From Liolophura sinensis (lineage: Eukaryota > Mollusca > Polyplacophora > Chitonida > Chitonidae), in contig NW_027018021.1 in the NCBI RefSeq assembly GCF_032854445.1, positions 51,000-114,999 of the forward strand: a stretch of DNA of 64,000 bases, read 5' to 3'. The notes beneath the pieces were generated by a model, which was given only the letters and a program-made list of their open reading frames with translations, ran no database searches and was not told the origin of the DNA. This document shows positions 24,860 through 39,800 of this stretch, piece after piece. The position numbers and the translations under genes are program-made. Numbering within the stretch: the first letter of the stretch is position 1; each line of letters starts with the position of its first letter.

Positions 24860-27800
24860 CGCGACTGGTCATTACTATATTCAACTTTTCATTATAAGTT
24901 ATGTGCCCTTCGGTAGCCCAGACGACGTCAAATCTTTGGGCCAAGCCCATTTAACTCACGCAGCAAATGTCTTACTTCTAAGTCGAAGAAAAACTCAATG
25001 TCTTTATCTACATGTAGAAAAACCACACCATTTGTATATAAAAAAAACAAAAGGTACTTGATACAATCCGCTGTAAAAAGTACAATTGAACAGTGACCCA
25101 CATCAATAAGGTGCCAAAGGATGCGCAATTGGGCCAGGCATCTCCAGCTGTTGAAAAATTGCAAATTTCCTTGGTTTCCATGGAGTAAGAGCCGTTGCTG
25201 GGCACGTGATCTTGACATCATTGATTATTCATTTGTGGCTACAGCCAAAAGTATTGGTCGGAGAGCAACGCGGTTTGCACCATTCGATTTCTCGTCACAA
25301 AATACGTCGGATTAGCCTCTTACCAGCAGCATTGGAACAGTTTTTTTACTTTTGGATTTTTGCCTGGTCTTTTTGCGAATTGAAATCGGCTACATTAACT
25401 ATGTACAATCGCGACTGGTCATTACTATATTCAACTTTTCATTATAAGTTATGTGCCCTTCGGTAGCCCAGACGACGTCAATTCTTTGGGCCAAGCCCAT
25501 TTAACTCACCCAGCAAATGTCTTACTCCTAAGTCGAAGACAATCTCAATGTCTTTATCTACATGTAGAAAAACCACACCATTTGTATATAAAAAAACACA
25601 AGGTACTTGATACAGTCTGCTGTAAAAAGTACAATTGAACACTGACCCACATCAATAAGGTGCCAAAAGATGCGCAATTGGGCCAGGCATCTCCAGCTGT
25701 TGAAAAATTGCAAATTTCTATGGTTTCCATAGATTAAGAGCCGTTCCTGGGCACGTGATCTTGACATCATTGATTATTCATTTGTGGCTACAGCCAAAAG
25801 TATTGGTCGGAGAGCAACGCGGTTTGCACCATTCGATTTCTCGTCACAAAATACGTCGGATTAGCCTCTTACCAGCAGCATTGGAATAGCTTTTCTACTT
25901 TTGGATTTTTGCCTGGTCTTTTTGCGAATTGAAATCGGCTACATTAACTATGTACAATCGCGACTGGTCATTACTATATTTAACTTTTCATTGTAAGTTA
26001 TGTGCCCTTCGGTAGCCCAGACGACGTCAAATCTTTGGGCCAAGCCCATTTAACTCACCCAGCAAATGTCTTACTTCTAAGTCGAAGACAAACTCAATGT
26101 CTTTATCTACATGTAGAAAAACCACACCATTTGTATATAAAAAAAACACAAGGTACTTGATACAATCCGCTGTAAAAAGTACAATTGAACACTGACCCAC
26201 ATAAATAAGGTGCCAAAGGATGCGCAATTGGGCCAGGCATCTCCAGCTGTTGAAAAATTGCAAATTTCTATGGTTTCCATGGAGTAAGAGCCGTTGCTGG
26301 GCACGTGATCTTGACATCATTGATTATTCATTTGTGGCTACAGCCAAAAGTATTGGTTGGAGAGCAACGCGGTTTGCACCATTCGATTTCTCGTCACAAA
26401 ATACGTCGGATTAGCCTCTTACCAGCAGCATTGGAACAGTTTTTCTACTTTTGGATTTTTGCCTTGTCTTTTTGCTGATTGAAATCGGCTACATTAACTA
26501 TGTACAATCGCGACTGGTCATTACTATATTCAACTTTTCATTATAAGTTATGTGCCCTTCGGTAGCCCAGACGACGTCAAATCTTTGGGCCAAGCCCATT
26601 TAACTCACGCAGCAAATGTCTTACTTCTAAGTCGAAGAAAAACTCAATGTCTTTATCTACATGTAGAAAAACCACACCATTTGTATATAAAAAAAACAAA
26701 AGGTACTTGATACAATCCGCTGTAAAAAGTACAATTGAACACTGACCACATCAATAAGGTGCCAAAGGATGCGCAATTGGGCCAGGCATCTCCAGCTGTT
26801 GAAAAATTGCAAATTTCCTTGGTTTCCATGGAGTAAGAGCCGTTGCTGGGCACGTGATCTTGACATCATTGATTATTCATTTGTGGCTACAGCCAAAAGT
26901 ATTGGTCGGAGAGCAACGCGGTTTGCACCATTCGATTTCTCGTCACAAAATACGTCGGATTAGCCTCTTACCAGCAGCATTGGAACAGTTTTTTTACTTT
27001 TGGATTTTTGCCTGGTCTTTTTGCGAATTGAAATCGGCTACATTAACTATGTACAATCGCGACTGGTCATTACTATATTCAACTTTTCATTATAAGTTAT
27101 GTGCCCTTCGGTAGCCCAGACGACGTCAAATCTTTGGGCCAAGCCCATTTAACTCACCCAGCAAATGTCTTACTCCTAAGTCGAAGACAATCTCAATGTC
27201 TTTATCTACATGTAGAAAAACCACACCATTTGTATATAAAAAAACACAAGGTACTTGATACAGTCTGCTGTAAAAAGTACAATTGAACACTGACCCACAT
27301 CAATAAGGTGCCAAAAGATGCGCAATTGGGCCAGGCATCTCCAGCTGTTGAAAAATTGCAAATTTCTATGGTTTCCATAGATTAAGAGCCGTTGCTGGGC
27401 ACGTGATCTTGACATCATTGATTATTCATTTGTGGCTACAGCCAAAAGTATTGGTCGGAGAGCAACGCGGTTTGCACCATTCGATTTCTCGTCACAAAAT
27501 ACGTCGGATTAGCCTCTTACCAGCAGAATTGGAACAGTTTTTCTACTTTTGGATTTTTGCCTGGTCTTTTTGCGAATTGAAATCGGCTACAGTAACTATG
27601 TACAATCGCGACTGGTCATTACTATATTCAACTTTTCATTATAAGTTATGTGCCCTTCGGTAGCCCAGACGACGTCAAATCTTTGGGCCAAGCCCATTTA
27701 ACTCACGCAGCAAATGTCTTACTTCTAAGTCGAAGAAAAACTCAATGTCTTTATCTACATGTAGAAAAACCACACCATTTGTATATAAAAAAAACAAAAG

Positions 27801-29340
27801 GTACTTGATACAATCCGCTGTAAAAAGTACAATTGAACACTGACCCACATCAATAAGGTGCCAAAGGATGCGCAATTGGGCCAGGCATCTCCAGCTGTTG
27901 AAAAATTGCAAATTTCCTTGGTTTCCATGGAGTAAGAGCCGTTGCTGGGCACGTGATCTTGACATCATTGATTATTCATTTGTGGCTACAGCCAAAAGTA
28001 TTGGTCGGAGAGCAACGCGGTTTGCACCATTCGATTTCTCGTCACAAAATACGTCGGATTAGCCTCTTACCAGCAGCATTGGAACAGTTTTTCTACTTTT
28101 GGATTTTTGCCTGGTCTTTTTGCGAATTGAAATCGGCTACATTAACTATGTACAATCGCGACTGGTCATTACTATATTCAACTTTTCATTATAAGTTATG
28201 TGCCCTTCGGTAGCCCAGACGACGTCAAATCTTTGGGCCAAGCCCATTTAACTCACCCAGCAAATGTCTTACTCCTAAGTCGAAGACAATCTTAATGTCT
28301 TTATCTACATGTAGAAAAACCACACCATTTGTATATAAAAAAACACAAGGTACTTGATACAGTCTGCTGTAAAAAGTACAATTGAACACTGACCCACATC
28401 AATAAGGTGCCAAAAGATGCGCAATTGGGCCAGGCATCTCCAGCTGTTGAAAAATTGCAAATTTCTATGGTTTCCATAGATTAAGAGCCGTTCCTGGGCA
28501 CGTGATCTTGACATCATTGATTATTCATTTGTGGCTACAGCCAAAAGTATTGGTCGGAGAGCAACGCGGTTTGCACCATTCGATTTCTTGTCACAAAATA
28601 CGTCGGATTAGCCTCTTACCAGCAGCATTGGAATAGCTTTTCCACTTTTGGATTTTTGCCTGGTCTTTTTGCGAATTGAAATCGGCTACATTAACTATGT
28701 ACAATCGCGACTGGTCATTACTATATTTAACTTTTCATTGTAAGTTATGTGCCCTTCGGTAGCCCAGACGACGTCAAATCTTTGGGCCAAGCCCATTTAA
28801 CTCACCCAGCAAATGTCTTACTTCTAAGTCGAAGACAAACTCAATGTCTTTATCTACATGTAGAAAAACCACACCATTTGTATATAAAAAAAACACAAGG
28901 TACTTGATACAATCCGCTGTAAAAAGTACAATTGAACACTGACCCACATAAATAAGGTGCCAAAGGATGCGCAATTGGGCCAGGCGTCTCCAGCTGTTGA
29001 AAAATTGCAAATTTCTATGGTTTCCATGGAGTAAGAGCCGTTGCTGGGCACGTGATCTTGACATCATTGATTATTCATTTGTGGCTACAGCCAAAAGTAT
29101 TGGTTGGAGAGCAACGCGGTTTGCACCATTCGATTTCTCGTCACAAAATACGTCGGATTAGCTTCTTACCAGCAGCATTGGAACAGTTTTTCTACTTTTG
29201 GATTTTTGCCTTGTCTTTTTGCTGATTGAAATCGGCTACATTAACTATGTACAATCGCGACTGGTCATTACTATATTCAACTTTTCATTATAAGTTATGT
29301 GCCCTTCGGTAGCCCAGACGACGTCAAATCTTTGGGCCAA
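24860..29340 (+). repeat. 5-monomer higher-order repeat, period 2,747
   Basis: About 24,860-26,600 matches about 27,607-29,347. Shared alleles are CACGCAGCAAATG with GAAGAAAAACTC, the CCATAG hairpin unit with GTTCCTGGG, GGAATAGC, ACATAAATAAGG, and GCCTTGTCTTTTTGCTGATT. A few differences exist, such as ACAGTGACC against ACACTGACC and a CTTGTC/CTCGTC change near 28,588. Inside it, the pair of monomers at 24,928/25,478 recurs at 26,577/27,126, a nested 2-monomer repeat with a 3-monomer step. Confidence 0.75.
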
Positions 29341-29979
29341 GCCCATTTAACTCACCCAACAAATGTCTTACTTCTAAGTCGAAGACAAACTCAATGTCTT
29401 TATCTACATGTAGAAAAACCACACCATTTGTATATAAAAAAACACAAGGTACTTGATACAGTCTGCTGTAAAAACTACAATTGAACACTGACCCACATCA
29501 ATAAGGTGCCAAAAGATGCGCAATTGGGCCAGGCATCTCCAGCTGTTGAAAAATTGCAATTTTCTATGGTTTCCATGGATTAAGAGCCGTTGCTGGGCAC
29601 GTGATCTTGACATCATTGATTATTCATTTGTGGCTACAGCAAAAAGTATTGGTCGGAGAGCAACGCGGTTTGCACCATTCGATTTCTCGTCACAAAATAC
29701 GTCGGATTAGCCCCTTACCAGCAGCATTGGAACTGTTTTTTTTACTTTTGGATTTTTGCCTGGTCTTTTTGCTAATTGAAATCGGCTACATTAACTATGT
29801 ACACTCGCGACTGGTCATTACTATATTCAACTTTTCATTATAAGTTATGTGCCCTTCGGTAGCCCAGACGACGTCAAATCTTTGGGCCAAGCCCATTTAA
29901 CTCACCCAGCAATTGTCTTACTTCTAAGTCGAAGAAAAACTCAATGTCTTTTTCTACATGTAGAAAAACCACACCATTT

Positions 29980-30830
29980 GTATATAAAAAAAACACAAGG
30001 TACTTGATACAATCCGCTGTAAAGAGTACAATTGAACACTGACCCACATCAATAAGGTGCCAAAGGATGCGCAATTGGGCCAGGCATCTCCAGCTGTTGA
30101 AAAATTGCAAATTTCCTTGGTTTCCATGGAGTAAGAGCCGTTGCTGGGCACGTGATCTTGACATCATTGATTATTCATTTGTGGCTACAGCCAAAAGTAT
30201 TGGTCGGAGAGCAACGCGGTTTGCACCATTCGATTTCTCGTCACAAAATACGTCGGATTAGCCTCTTACCAGCAGCATTGGAACAGTTTTTCTACTTTTG
30301 GATTTTTGCCTGGTCTTTTTGCGAATTGAAATCGGCTACATTAACTATGTACAATCGCAACTGGTCATTACTATATTCAACTTTTCATTATAAGTTATGT
30401 GCCCTTCGGTAGCCCAGACGACGTCAAATCTTTGGGCCAAGCCCATTTAAATCACCCAGCAAATGTCTTACTCCTAAGTCGAAGACAAACTCAATGTCTT
30501 TATCTACATGTAGAAAAACCACACCATTTGTATATAAAAAAAACACAAGGTACTTGATACAGTCTGCTGTAAAAAGTACAATTGAACACTGACCCACATC
30601 AATAAGGTGCCAAAGGATGCGCAATTGGGCCAGGCATCTCCAGCTGTTGAAAAATTGCAAATTTCTATGGTTTCCATGGATTTAGAGACGTTGCTGGGCA
30701 CGTGATCTTGACATCATTGATTATTCATTTGTGGCTACAGCCAAAAGTATTGGTCGGAGAGCAACGCGGTTTGCACCATTCGATTTCTCGTCACAAAATA
30801 CGTCGGATTAGCCTCTTACCAGCAGCATTG
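29980..30830 (+). repeat. Segment present three times (also ~35,484 and ~37,135)
   Basis: Copies lie 5,504 bp and then 1,651 bp apart, that is 10 and 3 monomers. Shared rare alleles are GTAAAGAGTAC, AATCGCAACTGG, ATTTAAATCACCC, and GGATTTAGAGACGTTGC. They diverge at the T-rich stretch: TTTTTCCACTCTTGG near 30,839, TTTTTTTTACTTTTGG near 36,342, and TTTTCCACTTTTGG near 37,992. Confidence 0.75.
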
Positions 30831-31523
30831 GAACAGTTTTTCCACTCTTGGATTTTTGCCTGGTCTTTTTGCTAATTGAAATCGGCTACATTAACTATGT
30901 ACAATCGCGACTGGTCATTACTTTTTTCAACATTTTGTGATAAGTTATGTGCCCTTCGGTAGCCCAGACGACGTCAAATCCTTGGGCCAAGCCCATTTAA
31001 CTCACCCAGCAAATGTCTTACTCCTAAGTCGAAGACAAACTCAATGTCTTTATCTACATGTAGAAAAACCACACCATTTGTATATAAAAAAAACACAAGG
31101 TACTTGATACAATCCGCTGTAAAAAGTACAATTGAACACTGACCCACATCAATAAGGTGCCAAAAGATGCGTAATTGGGCCAGGCATCTCCAGCTGTTGA
31201 AAAATTGCAAATTTCTATGGTTTCCATGGATTAAGAGCCGTTGCTGGGCACGTGATCTTGACATCATTGATTATTCATTTGTGGCTACAGCCAAAAGTAT
31301 TGGTCGGAGAGCAACGTGGTTTGCACCATTCGATTTCTCGTCACAAAATACGTCGGATTAGTCTCTTACCAGCAGTATTGGAACAGTTTTTCCACTTTTG
31401 GATTTTTGCCTGGTCTTTTTGCTAATTGAAATCGGCTACATTAACTATGTACAATCGCGACTGGTCATTACTATATTCAACTTTTCATTATAAGTTATGT
31501 GCCCTTCGGTAGTCCAGACGACG

Positions 31524-32076
31524 TCAAATCTTTGGGCCAAGCCCATTTAACTCACCCAGCAAATGTCTTACTTCTAAGTCGAAGACAAACTCAATGTCTT
31601 TATCTACATGTAGAAAAACCACACCATTTGTATATAAAAAAAAAACACAAGGTACTTGATACAATCCGCTGTGAAAAGTACAATTGAACACTGACCCACA
31701 TCAATAAGGTGCCAAAGGATGCGCAATTGGGCCAGGCATCTCCAGCTGTTGAAAAATTGCAAATTTCCTTGGTTTCCATGGAGTAAGAGCCGTTGCTGGG
31801 CACGTGATCTTGACATCATTGATTATTCATTTGTGGCTACAGCCAAAAGTATTGGTCGGAGAGCAACGCGGTTTGCACCATTCGATTTCTCGTCACAAAA
31901 TACGTCGGATTAGCCTCTTACCAGCAGCATTGGAACTGTTTTTTCTACTTTTGGATTTTTGCCTGGTCTTTTTGCTAATTGAAATCGGCTACATTAACTA
32001 TGTACAATCGCGACTGTTCAATACTATATTCAACTTTTCATTATAAGTTATGTGCCCTTCGGTAGCCCAGACGACG
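31524..32076 (+). repeat. Long monomer (553 bp)
   Basis: Monomer 58 has ten A after TATAT (about 31,636-31,645) and a longer T-tract in GGAACTGTTTTTTCTAC (about 31,933), which account for the three extra bases. Confidence 0.85.
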
Positions 32077-33470
32077 TCAAATCTTTGGGCCAAGCCCATT
32101 TAACTCACCCAGCAATTGTCTTACTTCTAAGTCGAAGAAAAACTCAATGTCTTTTTCTACATGTAGAAAAACCCCACCATTTGTATATAAAAAAAACACA
32201 AGGTACTTGATACAATCCGCTGTAAAAAGTACAATTGAACACTGACCCACATCAATAAGGTGCCAAAGGATGCGCAATTGGGCCAGGCATCTCCAGCTGT
32301 TGAAAAATTGCAAATTTCCTTGGTTTCCATGGAGTAAGAGCCGTTGCTGGGCACGTGATCTTGACATCATTGATTATTCATTTGTGGCTACAGCCAAAAG
32401 TATTGGTTGGAGAGCAACGCGGTTTGCACCATTCGATTTCTCGTCACAAAATACGTCGGATTAGCCTCATACCAGCAGCATTGGAACAGTTTTTCTACTT
32501 TTGGATTTTTGCCTGGTCTTTTTGCTAATTGAAATCGGCTACATTAACTATGTACAATCGCGACTGGTCATTACTATATTCAACTTTTCATTATAAGTTA
32601 TGTGCCCTTCGGTAGCCCAGACGACGTCAAATCTTTGGGCCAAGCCCATTTAACTCACCCAGCAAATGTCTTACTTCTAAGTCGAAGACAAACTCAATGT
32701 CTTTATCTACATGTAGAAAAACCACACCATTTGTATATAAAAAAAAACACAAGGTACTTGATACAATCCGCTGTAAAGAGTACAATTGAACACTGACCCA
32801 CATCAATAAGGTGCCAAAGGATGCGCAATTGGGCCAGGCATCTCCAGCTTTTGAAAAATTGCAAATTTCCTTGGTTTCCATGGAGTAAGAGCCGTTGCTG
32901 GGCACGTGATCTTGACATCATTGATTATTCATTTGTGGCTACAGCCAAAAGTATTGGTTGGAGAGCAACGCGGTTTGCACCATTCGATTTTTCGTCACAA
33001 AATACGTCGGATTAGCCTCTTACCAGCAGCATTGGAACAGTTTTTCTACTTTTGGATTTTTGCCTGGTCTTTTTGCTGATTGAAATCGGCTACATTAACT
33101 ATGTACAATCGCGACTGGTCATTACTATATTCAACTTTTCATTATAAGTTATGTGCCCTTCGGTAGCCCAGACGACGTCAAATCTTTGGGCCAAGCCCAT
33201 TTAACTCACGCAGCAAATGTCTTACTTCTAAGTCGAAGACAAACTCAATGTCTTTATCTACATGTAGAAAAACCACACCATTTGTATATAAAAAAACACA
33301 AGGTACTTGATACAGTCTGCTGTAAAAAGTACAATTGAACACTGACCCACATCAATAAGGTGCCAAAAGATGCGCAATTGGGCCAGGCATCTCCAGCTGT
33401 TGAAAAATTGCAAATTTCTATGGTTTCCATAGATTAAGAGCCGTTGCTGGGCACGTGATCTTGACATCAT
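31800..33470 (+). repeat. Segment repeated at 38,950-40,620 (13 monomers apart)
   Basis: At an offset of 7,150 bp the two stretches share GGAACTGTTTTTTCTAC, GACTGTTCAATAC, CAGCAATTGTC with the 20-bp palindrome, AAACCCCACCATT, TTAGCCTCATACC, and CACGCAGC followed by the CCATAG hairpin unit. The monomer just upstream (30,974) corresponds to the one at 38,676 at an offset of 7,702, both with GTCAAATCCTTGGG. One monomer is therefore missing from the right copy. Confidence 0.7.
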
Positions 33471-36339
33471 TGATTATTCATTTGTGGCTACAGCCAAAAG
33501 TATTGGTCGGAGAGCAACGCGGTTTGCACCATTCGATTTCTCGTCACAAAATACGTCGGATTAGCCTCTTTCCAGCAGCATTGGAACAGTTTTTCTACTT
33601 TTGGATTTTTGCCTGGTCTTTTTGCGAATTGAAATCGGTTACATTAACTATGTACAATCGCGACTGGTCATTACTATATTCAACTTTTCATTATAAGTTA
33701 TGTGCCCTTCGGTAGCCCAGACGACGTCAAATCTTTGGGCCAAGCCCATTTAACTCACGCAGCAAATGTCTTACTTCTAAGTCGAAGAAAAACTCAATGT
33801 CTTTATCTACATGTAGAAAAACCACACCATTTGTATATAAAAAAAACAAAAGGTACTTGATACAATCCGCTGTAAAAAGTACAATTGAACACTGACCCAC
33901 ATCAATAAGGTGCCAAAGGATGCGCAATTGGGCCAGGCATCTCCAGCTGTTGAAAAATTGCAAATTTCCTTGGTTTCCATGGAGTAAGAGCCGTTGCTGG
34001 GCACGTGATCTTGACATCATTGATTATTCATTTGTGGCTACAGCCAAAAGTATTGGTCGGAGAGCAACGCGGTTTGCACCATTCGATTTCTCGTCACAAA
34101 ATACGTCGGATTAGCCTCTTACCAGCAGCATTGGAACAGTTTTTCTACTTTTGGATTTTTGCCTGGTCTTTTTGCGAATTGAAATCGGCTACATTAACTA
34201 TGTACAATCGCGACTGGTCATTACTATATTCAACTTTTCATTATAAGTTATGTGCCCTTCGGTAGCCCAGACGACGTCAAATCTTTGGGCCAAGCCCATT
34301 TAACTCACCCAGCAAATGTCTTACTCCTAAGTCGAAGACAATCTCAATGTCTTTATCTACATGTAGAAAAACCACACCATTTGTATATAAAAAAACACAA
34401 GGTACTTGATACAGTCTGCTGTAAAAAGTACAATTGAACACTGACCCCACATCAATAAGGTGCCAAAAGATGCGCAATTGGGCCAGGCATCTCCAGCTGT
34501 TGAAAAATTGCAAATTTCTATGGTTTCCATAGATTAAGAGCCGTTGCTGGGCACGTGATCTTGACATCATTGATTATTCATTTGTGGCTACAGCCAAAAG
34601 TATTGGTCGGAGAGCAACGCGGTTTGCACCATTCGATTTCTCGTCACAAAATACGTCGGATTAGCCTCTTACCAGCAGCATTGGAACAGTTTTTCCACTT
34701 TTGGATTTTTGCCTGGTCTTTTTGCTAATTGAAATCGGCTACATTAACTATGTACAATCGCGACTGGTCATTACTTTTTTCAACATTTTGTTATAAGTTA
34801 TGTGCCCTTCGGTAGCCCAGACGACGTCAAATCTTTGGGCCAAGCCCATTTAACTCACCCAGCAAATGTCTTACTCCTAAGTCGAAGACAAACTCAATGT
34901 CTTTATCTACATGTAGAAAAACCACACCATTTGTATATAAAAAAAACACAAGGTACTTGATACAATCCGCTGTAAAAAGTACAATTGAACACTGACCCAC
35001 ATCAATAAGGTGCCAAAAGATGCGTAATTGGGCCAGGCATCTCCAGCTGTTGAAAAATTGCAAATTTCTATGGTTTCCATGGATTAAGAGCCGTTGCTGG
35101 GCACGTGATCTTGACATCATTGATTATTCATTTGTGGCTACAGCCAAAAGTATTGGTTGGAGAGCAACGCGGTTCGCACCATTCGATTTCTCGTCACAAA
35201 ATACGTCGGATTAGCCTTATACCAGCAGCATTGGAACAGTTTTTCTACTTTTGGATTTTTGCCTGGTCTTTTTGCTAATTGAAATCGGCTACATTAACTA
35301 TGTACAATCGCGACTGGTCATTACTATATTCAACTTTTCATTATAAGTTATGTGCCCTTCGGTAGCCCAGACGACGTCAAATCTTTGGGCCAAGCCCATT
35401 TAACTCACCCAGCAAATGTCTTACTTCTAAGTCGAAGACAAACTCAATGTCTTTATCTACATGTAGAAAAACCACACCATTTGTATATAAAAAAAACACA
35501 AGGGTACTTGATACAATCCGCTGTAAAGAGTACAATTGAACACTGACCCACATCAATAAGGTGCCAAAGGATGCGCAATTGGGCCAGGCATCTCCAGCTG
35601 TTGAAAAATTGCAAATTTCCTTGGTTTCCATGGAGTAAGAGCCGTTGCTGGGCACGTGATCTTGACATCATTGATTATTCATTTGTGGCTACAGCCAAAA
35701 GTATTGGTCGGAGAGCAACGCGGTTTGCACCATTCGATTTCTCGTCACAAAATACGTCGGATTAGCCTCTTACCAGCAGCATTGGAACAGTTTTTCTACT
35801 TTTGCATTTTTGCCTGGTCTTTTTGCGAATTGAAATCGGCTACATTAACTATGTACAATCGCAACTGGTCATTACTATATTCAACTTTTCATTATAAGTT
35901 ATGTGCCCTTCGGTAGCCCAGACGACGTCAAATCTTTGGGCCAAGCCCATTTAAATCACCCAGCAAATGTCTTACTCCTAAGTCGAAGACAAACTCAATG
36001 TCTTTATCTACATGTAGAAAAACCACACCATTTGTATATAAAAAAAACACAAGGTACTTGATACAGTCTGCTGTAAAAAGTACAATTGAACACTGACCCA
36101 CATCAATAAGGTGCCAAAAGATGCGCAATTGGGCCAGGCATCTCCAGCTGTTGAAAAATTGCAAATTTCTATGGTTTCCATGGATTTAGAGACGTTGCTG
36201 GGCACGTGGTCTTGACATCATTGATTATTCATTTGTGGCTACAGCCAAAAGTATTGGTCGGAGAGCAACGCGGTTTGCACCATTCGATTTCTCGTCACAA
36301 AATACGTCGGATTAGCCTCTTACCAGCAGCATTGGAACT

Positions 36340-36870
36340 GTTTTTTTTACTTTTGGATTTTTGCCTGGTCCTTTTGCGAATTGAAATCGGCTACATTAAC
36401 TATGTACAATCGCGACTGTTCAATACTATATTCAACTTTTCATTATAAGTTATGTGCCCTTCGGTAGCCCAGACGACGTCAAATCTTTGGGCCAAGCCCA
36501 TTTAACTCACCCAGCAATTGTCTTACTTCTAAGTCGAAGAAAAACTCAATGTCTTTTTCTACATGTAGAAAAACCCCACCATTTGTATATAAAAAAAACA
36601 GAAGGTACTTGATACAATCCGCTGTAAAAAGTACAATTGAACACTGACCCACATCTATAAGGTGCCAAAGGATGCGCAATTGGGCCAGGCATCTCCAGCT
36701 GTTGAAAAATTGCAAATTTCCTTGGTTTCCATGGAGTAAGAGCCGTTGCTGGGCACGTGATCTTGACATCATTGATTATTCATTTGTGGCTACAGCCAAA
36801 AGTATTGGTTGGAGAGCAACGCGGTTTGCACCATTCGATTTCTCGTCACAAAATACGTCGGATTAGCCTC
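36340..36870 (+). repeat. Third copy of the CAATTGTC/CCCCACC monomer
   Basis: Monomer 67 carries GACTGTTCAATAC, CAGCAATTGTC, the 20-bp palindrome and AAACCCCACCATT, like monomers 59 and 72. Private changes include ACAGAAGGTAC near 36,599 and CATCTATAAGG near 36,653. It lies 8 monomers after one relative and 5 before the other. Confidence 0.7.
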
Positions 36871-39800
36871 ATACCAGCAGCATTGGAACAGTTTTTCTAC
36901 TTTTGGATTTTTGCCTGGTCTTTTTGCTAATTGAAATCGGCTACATTAACTATGTACAATCGCGACTGGTCATTACTATATTCAACTTTTCATTATAAGT
37001 TATGTGCCCTTCGGTAGCCCAGACGACGTCAAATCTTTGGGCCAAGCCCATTTAACTCACCCAGCAAATGTCTTACTTCTAAGTCGAAGACAAACTCAAT
37101 GTCTTTATCTACATGTAGAAAAACCACACCATTTGTATATAAAAAAAACACAAGGTACTTGATACAATCCGCTGTAAAGAGTACAATTGAACACTGACCC
37201 ACATCAATAAGGTGCCAAAGGATGCGCAATTGGGCCAGGCATCTCCAGCTGTTGAAAAATTGCAAATTTCCTTGGTTTCCATGGAGTAAGAGCCGTTGCT
37301 GGGCACGTGATCTTGACATCATTGATTATTCATTTGTGGCTACAGCCAAAAGTATTGGTCGGAGAGCAACGCGGTTTGCACCATTCGATTTCTCGTCACA
37401 AAATACGTCGGATTAGCCTCTTACCAGCAGCATTGGAACAGTTTTTCTACTTTTGGATTTTTGCCTGGTCTTTTTGCGAATTGAAATCGGCTACATTAAC
37501 TATGTACAATCGCAACTGGTCATTACTATATTCAACTTTTCATTATAAGTTATGTGCCCTTCGGTAGCCCAGACGACGTCAAATCTTTGGGCCAAGCCCA
37601 TTTAAATCACCCAGCAAATGTCTTACTCCTAAGTCGAAGACAAACTCAATGTCTTTATCTACATGTAGAAAAACCACACCATTTGTATATAAAAAAAACA
37701 CAAGGTACTTGATACAGTCTGCTGTAAAAAGTACAATTGAACACTGACCCACATCAATAAGGTGCCAAAGGATGCTCAATTGGGCCAGGCATCTCCAGTT
37801 GTTGAAAAATTGCAAATTTCTATGGTTTCCATGGATTTAGAGACGTTGCTGGGCACGTGATCTTGACATCATTGATTATTCATTTGTGGCTACAGCCAAA
37901 AGTATTGGTCGGAGAGCAACGCGGTTTGCACCATTCGATTTCTCGTCACAAAATACGTCGGATTAGCCTCTTACCAGCAGCATTAGAACAGTTTTCCACT
38001 TTTGGATTTTTGCCTGGTCTTTTTGCTAATTGAAATCGGCTACATTAACTATGTACAATCGCGACTGGTCATTACTATATTCAACTTTTCATTATAAGTT
38101 AAGTGCCCTTCGTTAGCCCAGACGACGTCAAATCTTTGGGCCAAGCCCATTTAACTCACCCAGCAAATTTCTTACTTCTAAGTCGAAGACAATCTCAATG
38201 TCTTTATCTACATGTAGAAAAACCACACCATGTGTTTATAAAAAACGCAAGGTACTTGATACAGTCCGCTGTAAAAAGTACAATTAAACACTGACCCACA
38301 TCAATAAGGTGCCAAAAGATGCGCAATTGGGCCAGACATCTCCAGCTGTTGAAAAATTGCAAATTTCTATGGTTTCCATAGATTAAGAGCCGTTGCTGGG
38401 CACGTGATCTTGACATCATTGATTATTCATTTGTGGCTACAGCCAAAAGTATTGGTCAGAGAGCAACGCGGTTTGCACCATTCGATTTCTCGTCACAAAA
38501 TACGTCGGATTAGCCTCTTACCAGCAGCATTGGAACAGTTTTTCCACTTTTGGATTTTTGCCTGGTCTTTTTGCTAATTGAAATCGGCTACATTAACTAT
38601 GTACAATCGCGACTGGTCATTACTTTTTTCAACATTTTGTGATAAGTTATGTGCCCTTCGGTAGCCCAGACGACGTCAAATCCTTGGGCCAAGCCCATTT
38701 AACTCACCCAGCAAATGTCTTACTCCTAAGTCGAAGACAAACTCAATGTCTTTATCTACATGTAGAAAAACCACACCATTTGTATATAAAAAAAACACAA
38801 GGTACTTGATACAATCCGCTGTAAAAAGTACAATTGAACACTGACCCACATCAATAAGGTGCCAAAAGATGCGTAATTGGGCCAGGCATCTCCAGCTGTT
38901 GAAAAATTGCAAATTTCTATGGTTTCCATGGATTAAGAGCCGTTGCTGGGCACGTGATCTTTACATTATTGATTATTCATTTGTGGCTACAGCCAAAAGT
39001 ATTGGTCGGAGAGCAACGTGGTTTGCACCATTCGATTTCTCGTCACAAAATACGTCGGATTAGCCTCTTACCAGCAGCATTGGAACTGTTTTTTCTACTT
39101 TTGGATTTTTGCCTGGTCTTTTTGCTAATTGAAATCGGCTACATTAACTATGTACAATCGCGACTGTTCAATACTATATTCAACTTTTCATTATAAGTTA
39201 TGTGCCCTTCGGTAGCCCAGACGACGTCAAATCTTTGGGCCAAGCCCATTTAACTCACCCAGCAATTGTCTTACTTCTAAGTCGAAGAAAAACTCAATGT
39301 CTTTTTCTACATGTAGAAAAACCCCACCATTTGTATATAAAAAAAACACAAGGTACTTGATACAATCCGCTGTAAAAAGTACAATTGAACACTGACCCAC
39401 ATCAATAAGGTGCCAAAGGATGCGCAATTGGGCCAGGCATCTCCAGCTGTTGAAAAATTGCAAATTTCCTTGGTTTCCATGGAGTAAGAGCCGTTGCTGG
39501 GCACGTGATCTTGACATCATTGATTATTCATTTGTGGCTACAGCCAAAAGTATTGGTCGGAGAGCAACGCGGTTTGCACCATTCGATTTCTCGTCACAAA
39601 ATACGTCGGATTAGCCTCATACCAGCAGCATTGGAACAGTTTTTCTACTTTTGGATTTTTGCCTGGTCTTTTTGCTAATTGAAATCGGCTACATTAACTA
39701 TGTACAATCGCGACTGGTCATTACTATATTCAACTTTTCATTATAAGTTATGTGCCCTTCGGTAGCCCAGACGACGTCAAATCTTTGGGCCAAGCCCATT

